64,000 nt of DNA from Entomortierella parvispora (Eukaryota; Mortierellomycota; Mortierellomycetes; Mortierellales; Mortierellaceae), in NCBI GenBank assembly GCA_963573315.1, contig OY752145.1:62001-126000 (forward strand), read 5' to 3'. Positions 42,111 through 53,500 of this stretch are shown here, in pieces. The stretch's first letter is position 1. Each line of letters begins with the position of its first letter. The notes beneath the pieces are model-generated. The model saw only the letters and a list, made by a program, of their open reading frames with translations. It searched no databases and had not been told where the DNA came from. A program made the position numbers and the translations under genes.

Positions 42111-43729
42111 TCACAGTTCCGAGGTTTTGAGTGGGGTGACATCGACGGCCGTGGCCTCAGATGTGGAGACCGAAGAAGGGTGGGCACGAAAGTTGCGTGC
42201 ATGTTTTGCAAAGAAATCGTGCGCGTCCACACCCTCACGGCCCGTAATCTTCTTCAAATCGCCAGACTGGAACGTGGCCCGCTCCTCGTGCATGTACTCC
42301 AGCAATTGCAGCACGAGCTCCACTTCCGTGTCGTTGGGTGCCTTCAGCTCTGGACCCTTCTCCTTGGGAGGGGGTTTCTTGCCGTGTGGATCCTTGCACG
42401 AGGGACATTTGCATGGATCACCGCCACAGCCTGGGTCTGTATCCGCACACTTGCACTCGTTCTCGGCGGAGCTGAATTGATCAGGAACCAAACTGTTGCC
42501 CTTGATCCTAGTCTCCTTTTGAAAGAATCCAGAGATCTGTTGAAGCATCGATTGCTTGGGAGTGACTTCATCCTCCTGAATCTCTGCCATGAACTCGGCG
42601 CTATCCGAAGAAGTCAAGATGATGGACATTTTGTCTCGCAATGAAACGAGGTAATCTCGGGTCTCGTCCTTTGTTGTCTCTTTGTAAATGACAGGTGCAG
42701 GCTGTATTGAGCAATGGATAAAAGGATGAGTTTTACGTATGTACGTTTCATTCCTCTTTCCAAAGATAATAAATGGTCTTCACTCACGTTCGTTGGCTTT
42801 CCCTTCTTGGGCGCGAGTGCCTTGTTCAGTTCATCAGTCAACTTGGGGCCATTGACTGTCTCTGGGCCCGTGAGAGTGTAGATCTGTCCGTCATGGCGAG
42901 CTAGTACAATACGACAATATAAAACAAAGTACGTCAGTTCATATCAATGCAATCAATGTACTCAATATTTCGTTAACCTTTCAGGCTTCCTCTTTTTTTA
43001 CCTTCACTGTCGTTCTCAGATGGGAACACAACAGAAATCAGCGCGTGACCTAGATCAATGATGTCCAAGGGCGAATAAATCGCCTCCTTCTTGATGGGCA
43101 TGCCCAGAACTCCCTGATCTTGGATCATGGGGATCCAATAGAACAAAGTTTGGAAAGGAAACCCCTCTCTACGAAGGGTCGAGAAACGAACGCGTCAAAA
43201 AGAATTGTACAGTAAGAAAGAGCAGGCAATTACCAAGAGACCAAGCATACCTCAAAACTGTCCAACGTTGAATGTTGCTGGCAACGGTTTCCTCCATGCG
43301 TCTGAAGGCATCCAACTCGCCCTTCTCGGGAGCATCCGTACCGATACAAGACATGACAACACATCGGACGACCTGTTCCTGATTGAAGGCGTTGACCATA
43401 GCGTTGACCCAGTCCAGTCGCTGAGGTTCCATCTCTGGGACAAGGATCACGGTGGTGATGCCTCGGATAGCGAGGGTGAGTGAGACTGGATCGTCATACG
43501 AGATCTTGACGACCTTGATGTTGTCTCTCTGTTGAAGCAAGGCACATTTGTTGGGGTCTCGAGCCAGACAGACCAGCTCTGAGGGGACATTGCCTTTTCC
43601 GTGGTTGATGTTCGAGTGGCGATGGTTCTTGCTGAGATATTCCGAAAGCTGAAGTGCTAGGCGCTGACCTTCATACGAGTCGCAGGCAGTGATGGCCAGG
43701 GTGGGCTCGACAGGCTGAGAGAGAGTCAT
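42111..43729 (-). CDS. NmrA-like NAD(P)-binding protein with Cys-rich C-terminal module
   Basis: Exons: 43729-43251, 43168-43002, 42900-42788, 42701-42111 (449 aa). Residues 1-250 resemble NmrA/atypical short-chain dehydrogenases: a Rossmann start LAITACDSYEGQRLA, ELVCLARDPNKC, VVKISYDDP, VVMSCIGTDAP, and a segment WTVLREGFPFQ...YSPLDIIDLG. The glycine loop is atypical (ACDSYEGQ), so cofactor binding may be altered, as in redox-sensing NmrA proteins. The added C-terminal 190 residues contain CKCADTDPGCGGDPCKCPSC, with seven Cys in metallothionein-like CxC and CxxC spacing (Cys codons in about 42394-42457), then a Lys/Pro-rich linker and a helical end. Such a tail is not usual in NmrA proteins. 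Function could be metal- or redox-linked; this is inference. Confidence 0.78.
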
Positions 43730-44645
43730 GTTGGCGGTGAGTGATGAAGCAAAAGAAAGAGAGTGAAGTAGAGTGCTTTCAAGCGCAGATGAAAGAAGAG
43801 AGATGAAGTACGCGCCTCCTCTTCCGCCACACGTGACTCCACCACCTGTCTATCCAGGCATTGTGGCCGACGACCAGCCTGCCCCACAACTCCAAGAAAG
43901 CTCAACAATCAACCTTCAGTCGAAGCAGGATTTCTACTCCCTGCAAGCCCAAGTTCAATCCTAACTGTTAAAATGTCGAGATTATTGAGTGAGTTCATCG
44001 GGATGCAAGTCGAAGAGGAAAGGCGCATAGAGGAGATTCAAAGGCCAGAGTCACTCAGGCAACCCTTGTTATTGTTCGCTTCTTGAGCTTTTGCTATCAT
44101 CACTTGAACGAAAAGATCAAGTTTCCCGTTAAAATCTGGTGGAATGGGCGAATGTCCTCAGTATCGGAATACCAGTGCAAAGAGCTGAAGAAGGATCGGA
44201 GACGTGGCACCTGCTACTTTGAGCCCATGAAATCGCGTGCAACTGGGGCGGTGGGGAAAAGCAAAGAACTCAAAGGATACCCGGGAGAACAAGGTGAGGT
44301 GAGGGTCGGCAAATCGCCAGATGTCGCGGTCTGCATGCTCATGAACTGTAAACTGGATTTAAAAAAAAAAAAAAAAAAAAAAGAAAACACATGCATTCTG
44401 TTAATCGACAAATGGTTGGGATGGGCGTCATTATCTGTGTTTGTGTTCCGTTCCTCTCTTCTGTTTCATTTCTTCTTTGTTCTTCTTGACCTTGATTTCT
44501 CTCTCCCTACTGTCACCTTTCACTGCATCCATCCCCAGCAACATCTTTCTCTGCTGCCATCAGTCTCACTCGCCGTGCCATCGAGCCACATTCAATTACC
44601 GCGTCTTGGCTGCATTTCCTCTGGCCAAACCCAACCTTCGGCCTC
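43730..44645. promoter_or_regulatory. NmrA/CHMP7 divergent region with E-box, short ORFs and A22 run
   Basis: 916 bp between divergent starts. CACGTG at 43830-43835 (CCACACGTGACT) lies 101 bp upstream of the NmrA-like start. Two short + strand frames lie here: 43803-43964 (53 codons, starting MKYAPPLPPHVTPPPVYP) and 43973-44086 (37 codons, MSRLLSEFIGMQVEEERR). Neither is recognised; either could be a small gene or an upstream frame. A run of 22 A is at 44361-44382. The last 180 bp is pyrimidine-rich before the CHMP7 ATG. Confidence 0.45.
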
Positions 44646-47270
44646 ATGTCATCCTCCGCAGGCGATCCTGCCTTCCAGCGCTGGCGACAAGTTCAGGCGG
44701 ACTCGCCTATCAAATCAAACACGCCACAGCGCCCAGTGTACCAGTACCGGCCGCACCCTTATAGCCAACAGCATCAACAACAACAACAACAGCAGCACCT
44801 TGGCGCCTCCTCTTCCACTTCTTCTGTCACGTCGACATCGCCACCAGAATTTGCGCCATATATCCCCAAGACCAACCGCCAACTCTCATTACAAACATAC
44901 CTGGCCACCCTTCCTGAATGGTCCAGTGCCACCCGTATCGTCTCCCTGTACTCTGAATTCGACAAACTCAAGGAAACCAACCCATTCGGATATGAAGCCA
45001 ACATTACCTGGTGGAGGACTGTCATCCTAGGTTCTGCCAGAAATGGACTACTTTCCATGTACCAGCCGTTATCGCCACCCTTGTCACCATCTGGAACTCA
45101 TTTAACAGCGTCAGAGCAATTCGAACCCACAGGATCATCCATTGGGATCCTTGAACTGGACCTGGATTATCTTGCACACAAGTTCTCAAAAAATGGCAGT
45201 CGCCCGCATTCTCTGGCCGCAGTTCTAACGGAAATGAGCGGGATGGGCGACGTGATACTGAGATCCGAATTCTTGCCATGGGCAGGTGTGGGATGGAAGG
45301 GATGGATCTTTCACAAGGTGGTGAAAGCACCGTTACTCTGGAGTCTGAAGCAGCTGAGTTTGTCCGACTCGTCCTCGTCACCCACAGCCTCTTATTCTTC
45401 ATCGCCCACGCTGGCATCCACAGGATTGGGACAAACTGGAAGCCCCCACTCTGCGTCCAGCAGTGGCATGATAGGATCAGGAGGAATAGGAGCAGGTTCA
45501 ATGTCGGGCAGCAATGGAGGATTAGGTCTCGGATTGGGCACCTCTTCTCCTTCGACCTCACACGGACGTGACACCTATGTGATACTACCCTTTGTTCAGG
45601 AAGCCGCTACCAGGATTGTGAAGCTGCAACAGGATTCGACCAACTTCAGGGCCTCTGACAATCTATTGACGTTTGCGGAATTCAGGGAAAAGTTTTCGAG
45701 GACGGCGTTGTTACCGATACGAGGGAAACTTTTGGGAGAGGGTGCTGTGATTGTGTTGACGGACCGGGATTTGGAGATTGTGATTCGGTATCTGCAACAT
45801 GAACTCAAAGTCCTTGTCACGGGCAAGTTGGATCCCACCAAGTACGACAACGAATTGCAGGATCATGAACTGGTGAGCTTTTTTGTTTTGCTTTGTTTGG
45901 GAGGTCCCCCCTGGATCAAGAGAACTCGTGATGTATGTACATAGGGGGTATGCCAGGTCACTAACAAATTACTCGAAACATTAATTGACGGTAATATAGG
46001 TCATAAAATTCGCAACCAAGGACGCCATCCGGGACAGGACACGGCAGGAGATCACCCCAGTAGACCGTGGTATTATTGAATTGCGGGAAACATGCAAACG
46101 ACTTGACAGTCAAGTACTTGACCTCGAAGAAAGGATATCAGAGTGAGTCTTTTAGAAATGCAAGCGTTTTTGTCGCTTTTTTATTTTGTTTGTTTCACCC
46201 GACACGACCTCTAATCAAAATATCGGTCATAATTCGCATGTAGACTGACAGAGAAGGCCAGGACATGTGTGAAACGCAGTCAACGACTGCAAGCCTCCTA
46301 TGCTCTCAAGAGGCGCAAGAACCTGGAAGATGTTTTGAACAAGAGGATCAAGTCATTGGAAACAATCTCGTCCATTCTGTTCCGGATTCAGTCTTCAGAG
46401 ACGGACGCTGAGGTCTTGCAGTCGTACAAACTCGGTGCAAACACTCTGGCGGCTGTGATGTCGACCAAAGACCAGGATGGGGCTCAACTCCTTAGCAGGG
46501 ATAATGTGGAATCAACCATGGATCGACTTGCGGACGTCTTTGCAGACCAGGAGGAAGTAGACGAGGCATTGAGTGCTGGAACAGAGGGTTTGTTGGAAAG
46601 TTCTGTACCGGGAGGCATTGATGAGGACGAATTGATGGCAGAGCTCGACGCTCTGACAGAATCGACTGTACCGCCCTCTCCTAATCGACAGTTACCTGTC
46701 AAGACAAGGTCTTCACCACCGCCCATCCGAGATCAAACAACTGAGCCAACACCTTTGGCGTCATCACCTACAGAGAATAGGAGCTCAACAGGGAAGAGAG
46801 TTGCCGAGATACCAGAGCAGGCTACGTTTGTCAAGCAGAGAAAAGTCAGCCAGGCGACCATTCACTCTCAACGGGGCTCAAGCAGTGTGGATTCTGTTTC
46901 TCCTACGCCCAGCTTTCACTCTGAGACAATACAGGAGGATCCGATGGCTCTTGATCCGCCCGAGACCTCGAGCGACAAACACGATATCAAGGACACCGCT
47001 ATGGTGACCGACTTTTCCCATGCCGATGCCGATGAATCCAAAGAAATGTTGGTAACCTCAGAGGAAGAGAAACATGAGCACGCTGTGGAAGGGCTGTCGA
47101 CGCAGGAAGAGCGTGATCTTCAGGCAATGTTGACGGAATTGGAGGATATCGGTGTTCCCGAAAGTTCACTGGCCTCTGGTCCGTCTACATCTACGGCCTC
47201 CAAACCCCAAAATTCTTCGGCCGCACGCTCAGAGAAACCTGTCAAGGAGAGTCGAATGATGGAGGCCTGA
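44646..47270 (+). CDS. CHMP7: ESCRT-III protein CHMP7
   Basis: ESCRT-III factor for nuclear envelope sealing and membrane remodelling. Exons: 44646-45872, 46000-46142, 46244-47270 (798 aa). N-terminal tandem winged-helix region: WWRTVILGSARNGLL, LDLDYLAHKFSKNGSRPHSLAAVLTEM, FLPWAGVGWKGWIFHKVVKAPLLWSL, each aligning with human CHMP7. A roughly 80-residue Ser/Gly-rich insertion (repeated GLGLG and SGSN) follows, then DRDLEIVIRYLQHELKVLV. The Snf7 core is coiled-coil: RLDSQVLDLEERI, KARTCVKRSQRLQASYALKRR, VLQSYKLGANTLAAVM. The C-terminus keeps a MIM-like acidic helix (DEDELMAELDAL) and a second near the end (RDLQAMLTELEDIG). At 798 residues it is far longer than human CHMP7 (453), through disordered inserts and a Q-rich N-terminus. 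Convergent with the RhoGEF, 313 bp between stops. Confidence 0.9.
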
Positions 47271-47583
47271 GAAGGATGATTTCTCTCACCCAGTATCCCG
47301 ATGTACTTGTACACCACTCTTTTTAGTTCTACCACGCCCTTTTCTGTGCTGTGGATGTATTCTGTCTTGTCCTTTTTATTTGCATTCGTATTGTATTTTC
47401 AGTCACTCTCAAGACCCTCTCACCTCATTTTATATCTAATAAAGGGCATCCATTGTTAACATTTACATTTACTTTTTTTTCCATTGATATTCTTGTAAAA
47501 CTAATCTGAAAACATGATTGATGGCGACGGCGGCCTTTCCCTCCCTTCCTCTTCACCCCATACCGGTTTTGAGTCGATTGACA
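47271..47583. other. Convergent 3' spacer CHMP7/RhoGEF
   Basis: 313 bp between two stop codons. AT-rich, with an AATAAAG polyadenylation-like motif at 47439-47445 on the + strand. No gene seen. Confidence 0.4.
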
Positions 47584-50500
47584 CTACTTGTCTTCCTCCT
47601 CTTCCTCCTTTTCTACTTCTCCATCTCCATGTTCTTTCACCTCTGCGGTCGAGTTCAAATTGGATATCAGAGTCGAAGAGCGCTCCAAGCTCATGGGGGT
47701 CAAACTCATGACAGATCGGCGTCGTAGTGCGCTCGGGGATCGCATCATGGTCTTGAATTTTTGTGAAGCCGAGTGAGTGAACGTTTGAAGGACCGATAGT
47801 GATTTTCTGCGCTCCGGTGCACCTGTAGCCATCATCATTGTCGTGTTTGTGGCCATTATCGGCGACTCTTTCAAAGGTGATCCGCCGGATTTGGTTTTGG
47901 TAGCTGAATCCATCACTGGGATCGGCAGTGGGAAAGGCAGGAAAGTATTGCCATTAGTGTTGGCGAGGCAAGTGGGTGACTTTGACTGCTCGGTAGGCAA
48001 GAGTTCTGGGGGATACAGGTCGGACGATCGAGACTGTATCGGCGTCATTGGCGCAGGGTAGTCGTTCATGTGTGCCAATGAATGAGGCTGATCTGTGATC
48101 GACAACGGATTCGAATATAGGGATGAAACGTCTGTAGAGGAAACTGAACCACAGCTTGTGATCGAGACTGAGGGCGTCAACGTCAATCTTGGACCTGCGA
48201 CCGAACCGCCAGGCGAGGACGATGGAGAAGACGAGAAAAACAAGTGTTGACCCGACATACCCCCCGGTCTTGTAAAATTCAAACTCGAATCAGAGTCCGT
48301 AGACTGACTTGAGCTCACCGAAAACTTTCTTGAATGGGTCGCAGAAATAGTAGACGTCGCTTCAGAGCTGCTGCCATTGCTACCGACACAAGAGTCTGAC
48401 GTAGTGGCGTGAAAGGTGTCAACATTGACAGTCGGAGAGAACGACATCGGGGCCATCATAGGAGGCGAGTCAAACGATGGGCTTAAGGTAGTTCGCCTTG
48501 GAGCAGTGGAACCGGATGACTCTCGTCTCCATGGAATCGTTCTTGAAGAATGGGGAGTCGATAGAGGCGTGCTCGTGTGCTGTTGCTGGTCAAGATCAAT
48601 GCCCGTCGAATTTTGAGATGACACAGAATCCGCTGTGGGATGCAACGGGTGCAAGGGTTGTGGAGAAAGTTCCCTTCCAGACAAACGACTGCTGCTTGGG
48701 CTCTTTCCCAGGGGAGCGAATCTTCCTATCGTGGTCCAAATCCTTTCAATGCTGTTGTCTCCGGACTCTGCTGCTCCTATTGTAGTTCGCATTCGGCTTG
48801 ATTCAATGTCGCTAGTGGCCGTTGTGGAGAATGATGGGCCCTTGGCGGTTACACCAACTGAGGCTGGGGGGTGGGAGGAAAACGAGGGACTGGCACTTCC
48901 CAACTGGATTGATCGTCGCAATGTCCCTCGTCGCGACTGAGCGGCCTCTGCTGCATTGCTCAAGGTTTGCAGGGTTTCGGCGTTGGTTTGCTGCTGCTGA
49001 ATTGAAGACGACCTTCGAACAGTCGGTGTCATCTGGAGTGAACTCATATCTTGGTGACTCTGACTTGTCTTGATCTTGTGTCCAGGACCTGTTCTCGGCT
49101 TGGACGACAGTGGCGAAGGAGAAATGGGCGTGGTATTGATGCTGTTATTGCTGTTGTGATATGAGGATGCTCTCCTTTCAAAGAGTTGTGCCCGTGCCTT
49201 GACCGAGATACGCTGATAGAGGCCGTCCTGGGCTTCCTGAGGTGGGTGATCCAATGGTCTCACAAATAGCGGATCATTGTGCAAGGAGGACCGGCGGAGA
49301 TGACGAGCACTTGGTTGTGGTTCTGCATTCTTGCGAAAGTTGAGAGCAAGGGTTGCAGCAATTGCAGCCGTCGCGGAATTTCTCCTTTTGTCCCAGTCTA
49401 GAAATTAAAAATGAGTGAGAAGCAGCGCTCAACTGGAAGTAGAAATGTACAGGGTGCCATACCACTTTTTTCTTGCTGCACGAGGCCAGTTCCATTGGGC
49501 GACTGTCGGTTTCCAGAATCACGTCGACGCAAAATCCGACTTGTGAGAGATGCGCTTGAAGATCCTGCCGAGCGCAACAGTGGAGTCCCTACAGTATCAG
49601 ACTCGCCCTCTGCCATCATAGTCGATCGCGCCATGCCCGAGAAAATGACTCCAGATTGTGAGGGCGAGCTTGCAGTTGAGGCAGGCAAAAAAGAGAGCGA
49701 AAACGGAGAAGATGACCCTTGTCGCGAGGAAGATGACATGGAAGGGAAGGGGGACATCGCAGAAGCGGAAGACAGACTAGGAGAATAGCTCATCGGTGTG
49801 CTGCTTCCTCCCAAGGGAGATGGGGTTCCCGGATGCGTCGCGGATGTGGTCCAAAAGTTTTCGGCCGAGATGTCCTTGAACATGTTTTGGACGAGTGTGC
49901 GTTGGTTCGGTTTAATCCCTCCACTGTGACTTGCGGAAGTAAAAACGCGTGTCACATCGAATGAATGGGTCCTGGACCGATTCTCAGAAAGTAACCACGG
50001 AGCAGGACTGCCAGGAGGCAACAAATGAGCAGAAGGTAACTGGTGCTGTTGTTGATGGTGCTGAGGATGAAAAGTGTGGTGTGGACGCAGAGTCTGCGAT
50101 GCAGCTCTCGAAGGGAAAGAGTTAGGGGACGTGTCCATCCCTTGACAGTGGTCGCCTGCCACAGCCATACCTCCAACTCGATGATGGCCGCTGTCTGATA
50201 CAGCCCCAGGCAGTCGAGTTCCTGTCTGTTGGTACGACTCGCTGGTACCGTACGAGGCGGGGTGCGTCTCTTTAGATTCAGAACTATCTTCAGTCGCACC
50301 TTCACGTCCACATCCGTGGCCATTCCATTTCTCGTTATCCATAGACGATGTCGTTGAGCCGGACGGTCCAAAGGAAAAGGCCACGCTTGAGAGAGGGGGG
50401 GAAGAAAGTACCGAAGAATTAGTTGACCATGGCGATGTCGCTATGGACGGTGACAATATCAGGTGCTGCTGCTGAAGCTGGCGCACGGACAAAACAGATC

Positions 50501-53500
50501 GAGCCTGAGCCTTTGTCATTTTCCAAGGAAGAGAGGAAGTCAAGCTCTGGAAGGCCGCCAAGCCGATTGGTAATCGTGCATAGGCTTCCTTGGCCGCTTG
50601 AATTTGAACACGAAGGCTCCTCATCCAAATTTCCTGTTCTTCTTCACCACTGGCTCCAAAATCCATCCGGAATTGGTCGAAAATAAGGCTCCAACCATGT
50701 CGAGTGTATCCTAGATAGAGGCGTCAATAGTCAACAGTCTGACTTTTACATCATATGATTGATTAAACCGCAAGAGCGAGTGACACGTACCATCCAACCG
50801 AGTGGTTTCTTGGAGCTCACATAATCGTAGAGGCAGCCACTGTCGAGGCTCGTACTGGCTTGCTTTTCTTGGCTTGACGACGATCAACATCGTTTCAAAC
50901 AAGAAACACCCATAATACTTCAGGCGAATGGGGATCTCTGGTATCAAAACAAATTCCAGTGCCCCTGCCAACAAAATCGACCCCAGTGATCCAACAAAAT
51001 CGCGTGTCAATGGACTTGGCACGACCCCTTCTGCTCCGAGGCCATGATCAAAATACTCGTTGTAGGGTGTGCCTGCAGGACTCTGAAGTACTCCAGACGC
51101 GTGCTGATCTCCTGAAGCTTGGACAGGGTGTACACTGAGATTGTTGCCATTATAGCTGTTTCGACTGTTGTAACTGTTGGGTGGGTCCACAATACTATTG
51201 GGGGAGCTGCCTGCGACAAAAGGTGTAAAAACATACTTCTTTGGAAGGTTGGTCTCGTCCAATTTCTTGAGGAATTGCTCTGTTAAAAGTTTCCGCTCGA
51301 CTTTTTTCTGAGTCCCATCCAGATCTTGCGCCAGGTCCTTCATTCGACGATGCGATTCCTCCACCGAGCAGTATTCGGGATCTTCCAGACTAGTGAGTCG
51401 CAAGAGTTCCTTGAGCAAGAGCGGGTATCGACAGATACGTTGGATTGGTTTGATCAGCAGATCCTTCAGATCCACGCGGATGTTGGACCGACCTTGCTGA
51501 ATCATCATTTCTTTGCTTTCGCGCTGCAAAGCCAAGAGAGTCGTGGTGCCCTCGTAGCGGTTGATGAATTTCACAGCCCTCATTCGTTGCTCACAGAAGT
51601 CGTCATACACCTCTCTATCTTCGCACTTCAAATCGGAGAGAACAGGATAAATCGAGAATTTTAGGTACAGATGGGATGCAATTAAACAGATCTTTCACAA
51701 TGAACAGCAACAATCATTCACATACCACGAGCTTGAGGGATTCTGCGAGAGATTGGTAAACGCTCAATGGTGCATGATCTCGGTCAGCACCAGTGATAAG
51801 ATTGTCGCCCAAAACAGAGAGAAATCGGCGGTGGGTGAATAAGAGACCGTTGGTGCATTTTAACAAACTGCCGTGGGTCGTGCGGGGAAACCAAGACTTT
51901 GTTCGTAGCAAACGGAGATGAACCTGATTTCGATTCAAAAGAAAGAAAAAAAAATGATATCAGTTCCCTGTTTGTAAAAAAAAAAAAGTAAGAAGGAGAT
52001 CTAGAAGGCTGTCTTACATTAACCAATGTATCCAGGTCGTCCACATAACTCTTCTCCGTCGACACCAGTTCCCGGAGAGCGTGGGACCTTTTCACGAATC
52101 TCTTGCTCTCTCCAGCCTCCATGATTGATCGAGGATCAATTACCAACGAAGAATGAAACGTCGAGGGGAGGGTTGATCCAGAAACGCGGTCAAGATCTGT
52201 CCCTGCACTAGTGTCATTGGGTGTCGATGACAATTTTGCATCCTGATTAGACATAATGTCAGAGTCGTCCTGGACAATGACTGGCGCGCTGCAAGTCCTT
52301 GTCAACATTGCGCTGGCGGGCGGGGATGGATCAGACGCGGCGGACTTGAACGAGTCTGGCGTGGCGAGTTCCTGCAAGATGGTGTCAACGGCGATTCGAT
52401 CTTTTTCAGAGACCTGGAGTTGATAGTCCGTCATGTCAGTCGGAGAGATCTCTTCCTGCTGAAGGATCACGCTGGTGCTCTTGTGAGTGTCAAGTTTGGC
52501 AGCGTTCAATTCGACAGAATCCGTGAGCGAGATGCCACTGCTGCCGGTGTGATTCAGGGAGACAGAGGTAGGGTTATCCACAATTGCCACATTCTCGATG
52601 AATATCAACGGCCTCACTGGTACTGACGTCGTTTGAATTTCTGGTAGCCGATGAACTTTAGCGTCAGGTTTGTTGATCCGACGAGATTGTAGGCTGAGGA
52701 GTGCCTTTTTGGAAGAGTTGAAGCTGAGAGAGGGGCGATGGGCCAGCGTGCTGCTGCTCCAGCTCTCGCTCCTACGAAGCCGACCGCTGCAATAGTGGGG
52801 TCTCTCCACTGCAGAGTTGGTTGTCGATGTTGATGACCCGCGGTCTTTTTTCTTCTCCTGGTCGGCAGTCCTGTTCTTTTCGTTTCGGCTAGGCTTGAAC
52901 TGACTCTTCTCCCTCTGACCAGCCAGGACCTCGATGACATCTGAAGTCACCAAATCCAAACCGGATGCTGTCGAGATAGATGTGGCGGTGCTGCTGCATC
53001 GGGTGTGATAAAAGGCGTCCAAGGGCGAGAACGAGGGTCCATCCATGACCTTGACAGGGAGATGTGAGCGCACCATATCTACAGGCAAGCTTTGGTGGTG
53101 GCGGTGGTGGTGGCGGATCTTTGGTCGACTTGGAATCCTTTTTTCCGTGGGACTCTTGAGCACTGGAAAGCGGAACGAGTCGAGTCGCTTGAGAGACGAA
53201 GTGGCAGCTTTGTCGCCCTCTGTGAGGATACCCTGACTCAGGTTGAGCAAGCCATCTGTGGTCACTGGTGGTGCTCCCTGCTTTGTCTGTGGCTGGTTGC
53301 ACATCGTGCTGTGGTCGTTCCCCCGATCAGTCGCGATCTCTTGCTGCTGATGTATATCCTCCTCGATCTGATCCTCTCCAGACAAGCTCTGCACACTCTG
53401 TAACTCTGGATTGTCCGTGGCCGTCTCCACTTGACCCAATTCCTGCTTATCTGAAGAGGGATGATGTCCCTGGTTCGAGAGATTGACTGGCAGAGAAGAA

